Assembly (NCBI GenBank): GCA_020629035.1
Contig: JAHDEC010000002.1
Location: 127,228 to 191,227 of the forward strand
Direction: 5' to 3'
DNA: 64,000 bases
DNA from: Saprospiraceae bacterium
GTDB lineage: Bacteria > Bacteroidota > Bacteroidia > Chitinophagales > Saprospiraceae
The translations under genes were made by a program, and so were the position numbers. Shown piece after piece: positions 37,775-49,600 of this stretch. A model generated the notes under the pieces. The model did not search any database and was not told where the DNA came from. It saw only the letters and a program-made list of their open reading frames with translations. How positions within the stretch are numbered: the first letter of the stretch is position 1; every line of letters starts with the position of its first letter.

Positions 37775-40213
37775 ATGGCCGCAAAGACATTTAATCTTTT
37801 AATTCGCTATACAAAGCATTTGAGTTTAGTTATGCTCAGCATGTTATGCTTTCATGCTGCATATACTCAAGAACTTTTGTATTCTTTCAAAATTGTAGAT
37901 GAGGAGAGTTCAGAAGCCATTGAAGATGTCCATATATTTTTAAGTAATTCTTCCATAGGTGTTTTTACAGATGCAAGTGGAGAAGCTGAGCTATTAATTC
38001 CAGATGAGCAACATAGTGAACTAGTCATAAGCCATCTAGCTTACGAATTACAGATTGTCCAAGCAAAAGACTTAGCAAGGAGTGATCAGCCCATAAAACT
38101 GACAAGGAATTCTAATACACTTCCAGCACTAACTATTTCGTCGCCCTCTCTAAAGCAATGGAAGAAAAACTACAAAAAATTCGAAAGAGCGTTTTTAGGG
38201 GACAACCAAGAAGCAAAAAAATGCAGTATTCTTAATCCTGAAGTACTACATTTCATAAGCAAGGATAAGGGATTTATAGCTATTGCTGAGGAACCTATTT
38301 TAATAGAAAACAATCATCTATTTTATCAAGTACGTTTTAATCTTAATCACTTCGAGTTGAAAAATGATGGTTCTAGTGAATATAAAGGTTATGCATATTT
38401 TGAAGATATTGCCAGCGATAAAACATTAGCAGAAAAAAAGCGAGAAGCTAGCCATCTGCAAAGCCCTAGGCATTTTTTCAAAGCCTTAGTTTCAGATGCT
38501 GTTATGGCCAACGGCTATAAAGTTAGTTTAGCCGCTTATCAAGATCAGAATTTTGTAGATATAGGTAAGCCCAAGCTCAGTTCTTTGGTGACTTATGATT
38601 CTATTCAAGATGTCTATCTGCTTGGGTTTAATGAATTCCTGGCCATAACAGACACAAAGCAAAGAAACACAGAGAGCAGTCAATCTTTAGGAGTTTCTTC
38701 AGGAAGAGAGGCGACCTTATATGCTAACTCGCAAGGTAATTCCTCATACAGCAAAAGAACTTATGCCAAGTCTTATCTATATAGCACCAAAAGTAAACTT
38801 CGAATAGATGCATACGGTCATGTTATCGATGCAGATGGTTTAAAAGAATATGGTGAATGGGCAAACTTAAGAATAGCCCATTTACTACCATGGGATTATG
38901 GGACTGATTGGAAAGCAGAATCATCATCGAATATTGATGACTTTGAACTGTTATCTGAATTGCTTTATGGAGATGAATCGAGCAAAGTCGAAGTGCTTAA
39001 GTATTTGGACCAACATTGGAAAACATCGTATATAGCTCCATTATTAGAGTTAGTCAGAATGAGCAGTGATCAGTCATTAATTAGCTCAATAAATAATCTC
39101 CTACAGAAACAAACACCAAGAAATAGTATTCCAAATTTTTATGAAGGTTTGCGATATCTCTGGAACCAGGAAATTGCCTATGATAGCTACTATCCTAATT
39201 TTAAAGCAGAAGTTTATCAGCATATAGATGCCAAATTTTACAAGTATTTTAAAGATCGAGAAGCACAAAGCAGCATTCGCTTTGATGAAGTACTTTGGGG
39301 TGGAGTAGTGCAGGATGGAATTCCGCCCTTAAGGTATCCAAACATGATTAGTGCAAAAGAAGCTGATTATTTAGATGATGAAGATGTGGTCTTTGGAGTA
39401 TCTATTAATGGACTAAATCGAGCTTATCCTAAACGGATTTTAGCATGGCATGAATTCTTTGTGGATAGATTTGAGGACCTAAAAATAGCAGGAGTCTACT
39501 GCACCTTATGTGGCACAGTCATTTTGTATGATATGACCTTTGATAATGTATTTCATGATCTTGGTACTAGTGGCTTTTTGTATCGTTCTAATAAACTTAT
39601 GTATGATCAGGCTAGCCAATCATTATGGAGCACATTAGAAGGAAAACCAGTTATTGGCCCTTTAGTTAACCAAGGCATTGAGTTAAATACATATCCCTCA
39701 GTAACCACAACCTGGGGTGAATGGAAAGCTTTGCATCCGGATACTGAAGTCTTATCCTTAGAGACAGGCCATAAACGTAATTATGATGAAGGCGTTGCAT
39801 ATAGTAATTATTATGCTACTGATGAACTCATGTTTCCTGTTCCGCTTAATGATAAATCATTAGCGAATAAAGCAGAAGTATTTGCTATTCGTATTCCAGA
39901 GAATGAACTCACACCAAAAGTTTTTGATGTCAAGTTTCTGCAAAAAAAGAAATTATTAAATGAGCTAATCGGTGGTGTCGAAGTGGTATTAATAGCTGAT
40001 AAATCTGGAGCTGTAAGAGCTTACCATCGAGACAAATCTTCATTTATCCTAAAGAAGGATAAACTCTATGATCAAGAAAATAGGGCTTGGGAAATCACAG
40101 AAGATTACCTTATATCTACAGATGGGTTGAAGTTAGAGCGACTTCCGGCGCACAAGGTTTTTTGGTTTGCTTGGATAAATGCTTTTCCTCACAGTGAGCT
40201 TGTAGATAAGTAA
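37775..40213 (+). CDS. DUF3179 protein with N-terminal carboxypeptidase-regulatory-like domain
   Basis: An 812-residue exported protein. A signal-like helix (about 12-31, ending AAYTQ) is followed by a carboxypeptidase-regulatory-like beta domain (about 34-115: FKIVDEESSEAIEDVHIFLS, GVFTDASGEAELLIP). A middle region (about 120-500) is unassigned. The C-terminal third is DUF3179 (about 510-770), with DEDVVFGVSINGLNRAYP, VYCTLCGTVILYDMTFDN (Cys576 and Cys579) and LGTSGFLYRSNKLMYD. DUF3179 proteins are periplasmic or extracytoplasmic and of unknown function; the CxxC pair suggests metal or redox chemistry (inference). The combination with a regulatory-like domain resembles TonB-receptor N-termini. 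Confidence 0.82.
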   Translation: MAAKTFNLLIRYTKHLSLVMLSMLCFHAAYTQELLYSFKIVDEESSEAIEDVHIFLSNSSIGVFTDASGEAELLIPDEQHSELVISHLAYELQIVQAKDLARSDQPIKLTRNSNTLPALTISSPSLKQWKKNYKKFERAFLGDNQEAKKCSILNPEVLHFISKDKGFIAIAEEPILIENNHLFYQVRFNLNHFELKNDGSSEYKGYAYFEDIASDKTLAEKKREASHLQSPRHFFKALVSDAVMANGYKVSLAAYQDQNFVDIGKPKLSSLVTYDSIQDVYLLGFNEFLAITDTKQRNTESSQSLGVSSGREATLYANSQGNSSYSKRTYAKSYLYSTKSKLRIDAYGHVIDADGLKEYGEWANLRIAHLLPWDYGTDWKAESSSNIDDFELLSELLYGDESSKVEVLKYLDQHWKTSYIAPLLELVRMSSDQSLISSINNLLQKQTPRNSIPNFYEGLRYLWNQEIAYDSYYPNFKAEVYQHIDAKFYKYFKDREAQSSIRFDEVLWGGVVQDGIPPLRYPNMISAKEADYLDDEDVVFGVSINGLNRAYPKRILAWHEFFVDRFEDLKIAGVYCTLCGTVILYDMTFDNVFHDLGTSGFLYRSNKLMYDQASQSLWSTLEGKPVIGPLVNQGIELNTYPSVTTTWGEWKALHPDTEVLSLETGHKRNYDEGVAYSNYYATDELMFPVPLNDKSLANKAEVFAIRIPENELTPKVFDVKFLQKKKLLNELIGGVEVVLIADKSGAVRAYHRDKSSFILKKDKLYDQENRAWEITEDYLISTDGLKLERLPAHKVFWFAWINAFPHSELVDK

Positions 40214-40314
40214 GCTGTTAAAACCCTATAGGATTCAATCAATTTTATGTAATTTATCCTGTAATCAACTAGTACAGATCTTCCAACCATTTTTCAACCC
40301 TTAATAATTTTAAT

Positions 40315-40740
40315 ATGTTTAAACAGTTATTTTATGGCTTTTGCATTATGATGCTGGTTGTTTCGTGTACTAAAGAAAATGATGCGGACTTAGGAGCTAG
40401 AACTGAAATTATTTCATTAGCAGATGTTCCAGTAGATTTATTACAAGACCTACTTGCTGATGAATCATTCCCTGAAACGCAAGTGAGTTTTGGGGGAGAA
40501 GGAATCATCATTGTGAATATGAACAGTGAAACCGGACTGTTTAGTGATGACGAACTCGAACTGCAATTTAAGCAGGACTTTGATGGGATAGACGCCGATG
40601 GCGAAGAAGAAGCAGAAGACCCTCCTAAATCTTGGGTACGCACAGATTTACAAGAAGCTATCTCAGAAGCTCAGGAGATAGAGCTTTTGAGTGTGAATTG
40701 TGCTTTTGCCTTTTCTATTGATGGGCAGGATCCGATATAA
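40315..40740 (+). CDS. Small acidic lipoprotein of unknown function
   Basis: A 141-residue putative lipoprotein. The signal ends VVSC, with Cys18 as the lipidation site. The mature protein is very acidic, with a Glu/Asp-rich run around residues 80-105 (DDELELQFKQDFDGIDADGE). No known domain is recognised. It has its own terminator (40767-40790) and is probably monocistronic. Confidence 0.65.
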   Translation: MFKQLFYGFCIMMLVVSCTKENDADLGARTEIISLADVPVDLLQDLLADESFPETQVSFGGEGIIIVNMNSETGLFSDDELELQFKQDFDGIDADGEEEAEDPPKSWVRTDLQEAISEAQEIELLSVNCAFAFSIDGQDPI

Positions 40741-40766
40741 AAGCATTTGCTTTATCTAAATATGAA

Positions 40767-40790
40767 AGCCACTTTTTGTGGCTATTTTTA
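40767..40790 (+). terminator. Terminator of the small acidic lipoprotein gene
   Basis: A 6-bp stem AGCCAC/GTGGCT (40767-40772 with 40778-40783), a 5-nt T loop, and a following T-rich tract. Confidence 0.75.
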
Positions 40791-40861
40791 TTTGCTCTAT
40801 GACACCAGTAATGCTTAGCTTGGGACTGAGTTATCGCCCTAATTTTTAGACTACATTAATC

Positions 40862-41150
40862 AATAAATAAAAAAAGCCCCTGCAAATAAATGCAAGAGCT
40901 TATAAGTGATCGCTCAGGGGCTTCATGATGTGCCTATGGCAATCAAAGACTGGCTTCTCGCCCCTTATTTCTACTCTACAATACTGAATAAATAAAAAAA
41001 GCCCTTGCAAATAAATGCAAGAGCTTATAAGTGATCGCTCAGGGGCTCCTTGATGTGCCTCTGGCAATCAAAGACAGGCTTCTCGCCCCTTATTTCTACT
41101 CTACAATACTGAATAAATAAAAAAAGCTCCTGCAAATAAATGCAAGAGCT
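40862..41150 (-). repeat. 125-bp tandem repeat of the tRNA-Lys 3' end plus terminator
   Basis: Units start at 40862, 40987 and 41112, an exact 125-bp period, with a degenerate partial copy before the first (about 40815-40861). On the minus strand, units 1 and 2 contain the last 15 nt of the tRNA-Lys gene, the trailing terminator hairpin and T run, and a shared 60-nt spacer not found in the tRNA. The third unit merges into the intact tRNA gene. Confidence 0.85.
41112..41150 (-). terminator. Terminator of tRNA-Lys
   Basis: Minus strand: a 10-bp stem (41141-41150 with 41125-41134, one G.U pair), a 6-nt loop and a T run. It starts 6 nt after the tRNA. Two further copies lie in the upstream-numbered repeat units. 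Confidence 0.8.
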
Positions 41151-41155
41151 ATAAG

Positions 41156-41228
41156 TGATCGCTCAGGGGCTCGAACCCTGGGCCCACGCCTTAAAAGGGC
41201 GTTGCTCTACCAACTGAGCTAAGCGATC
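41156..41228 (-). tRNA. tRNA-Lys (anticodon TTT)
   Basis: The minus strand folds into a full cloverleaf: acceptor GATCGCT with AGCGATC, a D arm with AGTTGGTA, anticodon stem ACGCC/GGCGT with loop CTTTTAA (anticodon TTT), variable loop GGGCC, and T arm CAGGG-TTCGAGC-CCCTG. The discriminator base is A. The CCA end is not encoded, so it must be added after 3' processing, consistent with an RNase Z gene in the window. Confidence 0.96.
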
Positions 41229-41465
41229 TCCTTTAAAATCGACTGCAAATATACAAAGCATTTTATCTTAACAAAGTATTCATACCTTTTTAGTAAAGAA
41301 TATTTTCACTTTTTTATAATTCTCAATCTACATTAAGTATTTGAGTAAAAAACATACTTTTATTCACCTCCTTTTTAAGCCCCATTTTTATTGAGCTTCT
41401 GATTTTTATCGGTGCTTTATCCACATTTGTTTGTAATTATTTCTTATTCCTAAAACTCGATTATG

Positions 41466-41473
41466 TACTTTTG
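41466..41473 (+). promoter_or_regulatory. Candidate -7 element of pyrG
   Basis: TACTTTTG matches TAnnTTTG, 31 nt before the pyrG ATG, giving a leader of about 27 nt. Confidence 0.55.
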
Positions 41474-41486
41474 AATCCCATAATGA

Positions 41487-43642
<2,156 letters not shown>

Positions 43643-43701
43643 TTGATTTAGATTACTTACCTTAGGAAAGTACCAGTATTCATTTTTATCAATTACTTCA
43701 T

Positions 43702-44445
43702 TTGAGCCATACTCCACAAAATCAGGCATATTTATACAAGATAGATTGGTCAACGACAAGGGCCATTTATAAAAAACTTAGTGAAGAATTTCATATGCTA
43801 ACGGGAGCTTATAGTATTGTTCTCGATGAGCGAACGAAGTTAATGCTTGATCACTTAATCCTAGGTATTGATGATATTGACCAAACCATCGATAATTTAC
43901 CCACAAAAGCAGCTAGAGATAGTATCACAAATTCCATCATTAACTTTCTGCAAAATGATCAATCTTCTTGGTTATATAGTGATGCAAATCATGCACTCAA
44001 ATTAAAAGTTCAGACACTAAAACTAATAGTTAAGGAGCTGAATATAGAGAAACGATTTTTGCAAGCCGCAACTAACATTTTTAATTTCACTGAAGAAAAA
44101 AGACACGTCGATAATAAAAATACCCTAATCAGTTTAGTCCTTAAGGAAGGCCAGGCAACAGGTGAACTGCCTCTCTCAGTTATGAATATCCCTGAAGATC
44201 ATGACTTTGGTATCTTCTTCACAAAATTATGCACCTTGATGGGTGTGGCCGATTTAATTGTTGATGCTAGAAGTGATTATAGAGCAAAACAAATAAGCCT
44301 AAAGCCAAACTTTGCTCTATATCTAAAGCTTATCAAAATATTGCTTGTTGAAGGTCTTTCACTCATTTGGCATTTTCCTAGGAAATGGAGCTTTTTTAAA
44401 TACTGTATTACCTTCGGTTTGGCCTTAATTCTGGAGAAGGATTAG
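43702..44445 (+). CDS. Protein of unknown function with aspartate-rich motifs
   Basis: A 247-residue, mostly helical protein not recognised as a named family. The start is TTG at 43702, since the next in-frame ATG is at codon 32 (MLTGAYS). Two acidic motifs stand out: ILGIDDIDQTID near residues 50-61 and DLIVDARSDY near 191-200 (DxxxDxxxD). Their spacing and form recall class I isoprenoid synthases, but neither is an exact family signature, so this is only a suggestion. The C-terminal 50 residues are hydrophobic and could attach to membranes. It follows the RNA methyltransferase gene by 59 nt. Confidence 0.5.
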   Translation: MSHTPQNQAYLYKIDWSTTRAIYKKLSEEFHMLTGAYSIVLDERTKLMLDHLILGIDDIDQTIDNLPTKAARDSITNSIINFLQNDQSSWLYSDANHALKLKVQTLKLIVKELNIEKRFLQAATNIFNFTEEKRHVDNKNTLISLVLKEGQATGELPLSVMNIPEDHDFGIFFTKLCTLMGVADLIVDARSDYRAKQISLKPNFALYLKLIKILLVEGLSLIWHFPRKWSFFKYCITFGLALILEKD

Positions 44446-44485
44446 CTAGTGTTGCTCTTTACATTAAGAACAGATTAACGGATGT

Positions 44486-45229
44486 TTATCTAAACATGCC
44501 TCGTCTCTCCTTTAAATAATCAGGTCTAAATGTCAATCTTAGAGCAGGCATAAACTGAGTATAGCTGTTGCTAGACTCAATTTCCATAACCGATGTTACT
44601 TGTGCATCTAAACCATCTAATAAATCCAATTGGACAGCCGTAGCATAAGCAAAGCCTACAGAAGGAGTTATCGTAAGTAAGTCTCCTAAACCTATGTCTA
44701 TTCCTACACCTACTGTACCTCGAAAATTAATAGCACTGTTATTGGTTTCCACAGTAAATGCATCTGTGCCAATAAAACTTCCAGACTCATAAGTGTTATC
44801 AAAAAGGTGGTAGCCTACGGCAGGTGCAGCGTACACAAAAACACCTTTCTCAAATACATTTCCATCTTTAGAAAAAGTCGGACAATTGCAATCACCATCA
44901 AAGTCCAATGGATAGATATGCACAGGTACTTCTAGATAAAAACTTTGCCAGTTGTAATCTTTTGATGGGCCATCAATGGTGGTAATAGCATCTTGATTAG
45001 TAGAGTAAACAATGGATGGATGAAATTCCACTCGACGTTCTTTTAACTTCATCCAATAGGCCAAACCAATTTCATGAGCAAGCTGCATTACTTGATTATC
45101 ATCGACAAGCAAACTATGTTCATCTTGCGCATTACTAGAAGTTATTCCATATTTATACTGAACTGAAAATTGGCCATTTGCACTAAACGCAAAGAATACC
45201 ATGGATAAGAACACAAAACAAAATCGCAT
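44486..45229 (-). CDS. Outer-membrane beta-barrel protein
   Basis: A 247-residue exported protein with a cleavable signal (1-19, ending ANGQ). The mature part has alternating hydrophobic and polar strands typical of small Bacteroidota outer-membrane barrels (PorT-like/OmpA-barrel group): VQYKYGITSSNAQ, VFVYAAPAVGYHLFD, GTVGVGIDIGLGDLLTITP, VGFAYATAVQLDL and ending FMPALRLTFRPDY. A Cys-Asn-Cys sits in FDGDCNCPTF. Function unknown. It is divergent from rimO. Confidence 0.72.
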   Translation of the reverse strand: MRFCFVFLSMVFFAFSANGQFSVQYKYGITSSNAQDEHSLLVDDNQVMQLAHEIGLAYWMKLKERRVEFHPSIVYSTNQDAITTIDGPSKDYNWQSFYLEVPVHIYPLDFDGDCNCPTFSKDGNVFEKGVFVYAAPAVGYHLFDNTYESGSFIGTDAFTVETNNSAINFRGTVGVGIDIGLGDLLTITPSVGFAYATAVQLDLLDGLDAQVTSVMEIESSNSYTQFMPALRLTFRPDYLKERRGMFR

Positions 45230-45301
45230 ATGATTACCTTTATAGCTTAACGTAAATATAATACTCTAAGTTATATACCGCGTCAAATAAAAAAAGTTCA
45301 A

Positions 45302-46615
45302 GTGAAAACGAAAAGAATCGATAAGGAAAAGGTAAATGTAATTACGCTCGGATGCTCTAAAAACTTAGTGGATTCAGAAAATCTCATAACCCAGTTAGCA
45401 GCTAATGAGATTGAAGTAGTGCATGATTCTAATGAAAAATCAGACGTAGTCATCATTAATACCTGTGGTTTTATTGATGTGGCCAAAGAAGAATCCGTAA
45501 ACACAATACTTCAATATGCGGCACTAAAGCGCGAAAAGGAATTAGAAAAACTCTACGTGACAGGTTGCTTATCGGAACGCTATAAATCGGATCTGGAAGT
45601 TGAAATACCAGAAGTTGATGCCTACTTCGGTACGATGGAGCTACCAGCGATCTTAGCTAAATTTGATATAGATTACAAGCACGAATTACTTGGCGAGCGT
45701 AAAATTACAACACCTGCTCATTACGCCTATGTGAAAATTTCAGAAGGCTGTAACCGTACATGCTCCTTTTGTGCAATACCTCTAATGCGTGGAAAACATA
45801 TCTCTAAACCAATAGAAGCTTTAGTTGATGAGGTAAAAGAATTGGTCAAATACGGAGTTAAAGAGATTATGCTCATCGCTCAAGAATTGACTTACTATGG
45901 GCTAGATATTTACAAAGAACGTAAACTACCGGCATTGCTTGATGCCCTTTGTGAAGTGGATGGCTTGGAATGGATACGCTTACATTATGCTTATCCATCG
46001 AAGTTTCCAAGAGAAATATTCGATGTGATGGCTAGACAGGAGAAAATTTGTAATTATCTAGACATGCCTCTACAGCATGCAAGCAATCAAGTACTGGCTA
46101 AGATGCGCCGTCAAATCACCATGGAAGAAACCATGGATTTAGTGGCTTATGCGCGAAAAGTGGTTCCAGAAATCACCATAAGGACTACGATGCTTATAGG
46201 TTTTCCTGGGGAAACAAATGAGGATTTTGAAATCCTTTGCAACTTCATAAAAGAGATGAGATTTGATCGTCTAGGTGTTTTTCAATATAGTCATGAAGAA
46301 GATACATCAGCGCACCAAATGGAAGATGATGTTCCCGCAGAAACTAAAGTGCAGCGAGCGAATGATCTTATGGAAATCCAACGCGAAATTGCAGCAGAGA
46401 AAAACGAATCTATGATAGGGAAGACCCTTAAAGTACTATTTGATAGGAAAGAAGGTGGATATTTTGTGGGTAGAACAGAATATGACTCTCCTGAAGTAGA
46501 TAATGAAGTCTTAGTTGATGCAAGTAAGTTCTACTTACGACTTGGAGATTTTAGTACGATTAAGATTACTGATGCAGAAGATTTTGATTTGTATGGAGAA
46601 GTCGTAAAAGGATAA
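45302..46615 (+). CDS. rimO: Ribosomal protein S12 methylthiotransferase RimO
   Basis: Radical-SAM methylthiotransferase that adds a thiomethyl group to the conserved aspartate of ribosomal protein S12. 437 residues, normal length. The N-terminal domain has LGCSKNLVDSENL, which distinguishes RimO from MiaB, and NTCGFIDVAKEES and VTGCLSERY, giving the three Cys of the auxiliary cluster. The radical-SAM motif is CNRTCSFCAIP. The TRAM domain occupies the C-terminus (about 370-437). The start is GTG at 45302. The stop is 1 nt from the stop of the convergent giant gene, with no room for a separate terminator. Confidence 0.95.
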   Translation: MKTKRIDKEKVNVITLGCSKNLVDSENLITQLAANEIEVVHDSNEKSDVVIINTCGFIDVAKEESVNTILQYAALKREKELEKLYVTGCLSERYKSDLEVEIPEVDAYFGTMELPAILAKFDIDYKHELLGERKITTPAHYAYVKISEGCNRTCSFCAIPLMRGKHISKPIEALVDEVKELVKYGVKEIMLIAQELTYYGLDIYKERKLPALLDALCEVDGLEWIRLHYAYPSKFPREIFDVMARQEKICNYLDMPLQHASNQVLAKMRRQITMEETMDLVAYARKVVPEITIRTTMLIGFPGETNEDFEILCNFIKEMRFDRLGVFQYSHEEDTSAHQMEDDVPAETKVQRANDLMEIQREIAAEKNESMIGKTLKVLFDRKEGGYFVGRTEYDSPEVDNEVLVDASKFYLRLGDFSTIKITDAEDFDLYGEVVKG

Positions 46616-46616
46616 T

Positions 46617-49600
46617 CTAATAATCGGTCTTCAGCACCTTATGCAGATAGTTGATTTCTTGGGATTGAATCTGTAGTAAATACATTTCAGCTGGAAGTCC
46701 CTGCAAATCGATTGTTAATTGATTCGATGGGAAAGTCATTTGCTCCTGGACTAAATTACCTTGTAGATCATAAATTCTAATTGCCATTTTATAGCTTAGG
46801 TCAATGTCGTGAATATCTACATTAATAAGACCTGTGGTAGGATTCGGATAAACATTGATAGAATAAGTCTCCTCGATATCCTCATTAGATGATATACCCA
46901 CGTAAAAACCATCTGTGACTATCGTACAACCTTTAGAGTCCAACATGCTTAATTGGTAGAGTCCTGCTGGGAGATTATATATGTCCTTATCATTCGAATA
47001 TAACAAGCCATCTTTAAGCCATTGGAATCCATAAGGTGAGGTTCCACCAAATAAATCTATTTCTATAAAACCTACATCAGGTTGATCATTAAAATCTACC
47101 ACCGTAAACTCCAATAATGGTGGTTCCACGACTTCAATTTCTACAATTCGTTCACAACCCGTTTTATCATTAATCGTAAAAGTATAAACTCCTTCTGTTA
47201 GTGCTTCTATGTCTATATCATCGTCATAGTTGACTTTAAATGGTTCGTTTGTTCCATCTGTCTCAAATACAATTTCACCATCGTTAAATCCAAAACAACT
47301 GGGTTCGAATAGGGTATAGTCAACATCCAAAATAACCTCATTAAGAATGATGATTTCTTTGGTGCTTATATTACCAAAATTGTCTTCTGCCATGACCATT
47401 AAGGAACTTGTGCCTTCGGCAAATGGACCTTTTGCTGCCTCGCTATCTTCCCAAGTAAAATTAACCACTTGGCAATTATCTCTAAAGTCTGTATCCACTA
47501 AGTGTAATGCTACCGAATCACAAGTTGAGATTCGAATAGTATCCATTAGGATTTCTGGAGACAAACTATCTTTTACAATAATATGCACATTACCTAGAGC
47601 TACATTACTATTTATATCTCTGCCAGCAATAACGAGTGCCACCGAATCCTTCAAGCTACAATCGAAATCTGTAGGTATTTCGTAATTAAAGTTCACTGAC
47701 GAACAATTATCGGAAGAACCATTATCAAATTCACCTGCGCTAGGCCACTCAAAGAGTCCATCTGAATCTAAGTATACCTCTCTATCTCTAAGCACTAGGG
47801 TAGGAAGCTCTAAATCCTCAAAACCTAACTCAATGGAACTTACGCTTGTGCATTGATTTTCATCTGTAATAGTTAGTTCATAAATCCCTGGTAAAACATT
47901 GCTTAAATCCGATTCCATGCTCCCGTTACTCCACACATAAGATTCAATGGTTTGGTTGCCAACATTGGATATAATATTACCATCTTCACTATCCTCACAA
48001 CTAGCAAAATTGCCAATAAAGAGATCTAGCTCTAAGGCCTCAGGCTCTAATAAGTTAAAGTCTATCGTTCGATTACAATTAGCCGCATCTAGAAACTCTA
48101 ATGAATAATCGCCCTCAGCCAAATCGTCAATAAAGAATACAGGATTATTAAAGGCAGTTGTTCCCATAGGGTCTGAATAGGCCGTACCATTTATAAATAC
48201 TCTATATGGCATAACCAGATTGCTTAGGCTCACATCGATGCCACCATCAGCAAACGCATGACAGCTTATGGCTCTAGTCTCAAATGTAACATCCATCATG
48301 CAATCTCCAGCACCAACAATATAACTGAGTTCCTTGGCACAATTAGCTTCATCTTGAATAGTTACTGTAAATTCACCCGGAGATAATCCGCTTATTGTAG
48401 AGGTATTATTGCCATTGCTCCATTCAATAGTATAGTCTGAACCTACACCGCCAAATATATTTATCGTTATACTGCCATCCATTGCACCAGTAATGGTCTC
48501 ATTAGTGATCATATCTTGGACAGTAATCTCGGAGTTTTGTTGAATCGTAAATGCTTCTTCAATAAGACATGTATTTTCATCACGTATTTCTACATTGTAT
48601 TCTCCAGCAGGAAGTTGCCCAATGTTGCTACCACTAGCCTCATTTGACCATTCATAATCAAGTGCTCCTGTGCCACCTTGTGCGACTAAATCAATTGAAC
48701 CAGATGCTTCACCAAAACAAATAACATTTTTAATACTCACATCTGCCACTTTTATAGTATCAGGTCCTTGGAAGATGATTGAAAAAGTATCGAGACATTC
48801 ATGCTGATCCATTACCTGAATTTGATAACTGCCATCTGGGATAGCATGTACTGAATCGCCTGGTAAAAACTGATCTTCTAGCTCAGCTTGTATTTCGGTA
48901 TCAAGCCAAGTATATCTAAAGTTACCTACTCCTCCTGCCGCTTCGAAATCCACAAAATTATCGTGGGTATAAAAACAAGATCTATTAATCAGGGTATTTA
49001 CCTCGAAAGTTATAGGTTCTGGTTCTACGGTCTGATAGCTTGCTACATTGGTACAGCCAAAGGCATCAGTGACAGTAATGTCATACTGGCCAGCAGCTAA
49101 GTTATTGATAAGTTGATTAGAAGAGCCAGTTGACCACTCATACATAAATTGGCCATCTTCATTATTGACTTCAGCTTCTACGGCTAGCAAACCATTAGAA
49201 CCACCATGACAAGATATATCGAGTGTATTTAGTAAGTTTATTTCAATGCTATCATGACATTGAACAAACAACTCAGTATAATACTCGCAGTTATTTAGAT
49301 CAGTATATGATAAATTATAATTTCTATCACACTCATTAATCGCGAGTGTGTTTTCCGTGCTTCCATCGTTCCAGGTCAAAGCACTGACATTGTTATTGTT
49401 AACTTCAAGAATTCCATTGCCGTCCGAACAAATCCGTGTATCACCTTCTATTTCAAGTTCGACTGAAGGATATTCAAATACTATAAAAGTGCTACTACCG
49501 ATACATCCTTTTTCATCTGTTGCATTTACCGTATACGTTCCCGCTTCATTTACGGTGATTTGGTCATTTTCCTCAAAGTTATTCCATATGATATCTGTGT

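Noticed and set aside
40862-41111. Two extra tRNA genes in the tandem units
   Set aside because: Only the last 15 nt of the tRNA are present in units 1 and 2; there is no acceptor 5' half, D arm or anticodon arm.
47347-47685. Plus-strand frame of 112 codons
   Set aside because: It is antisense to the giant T9SS repeat gene and has no start signal or domain.
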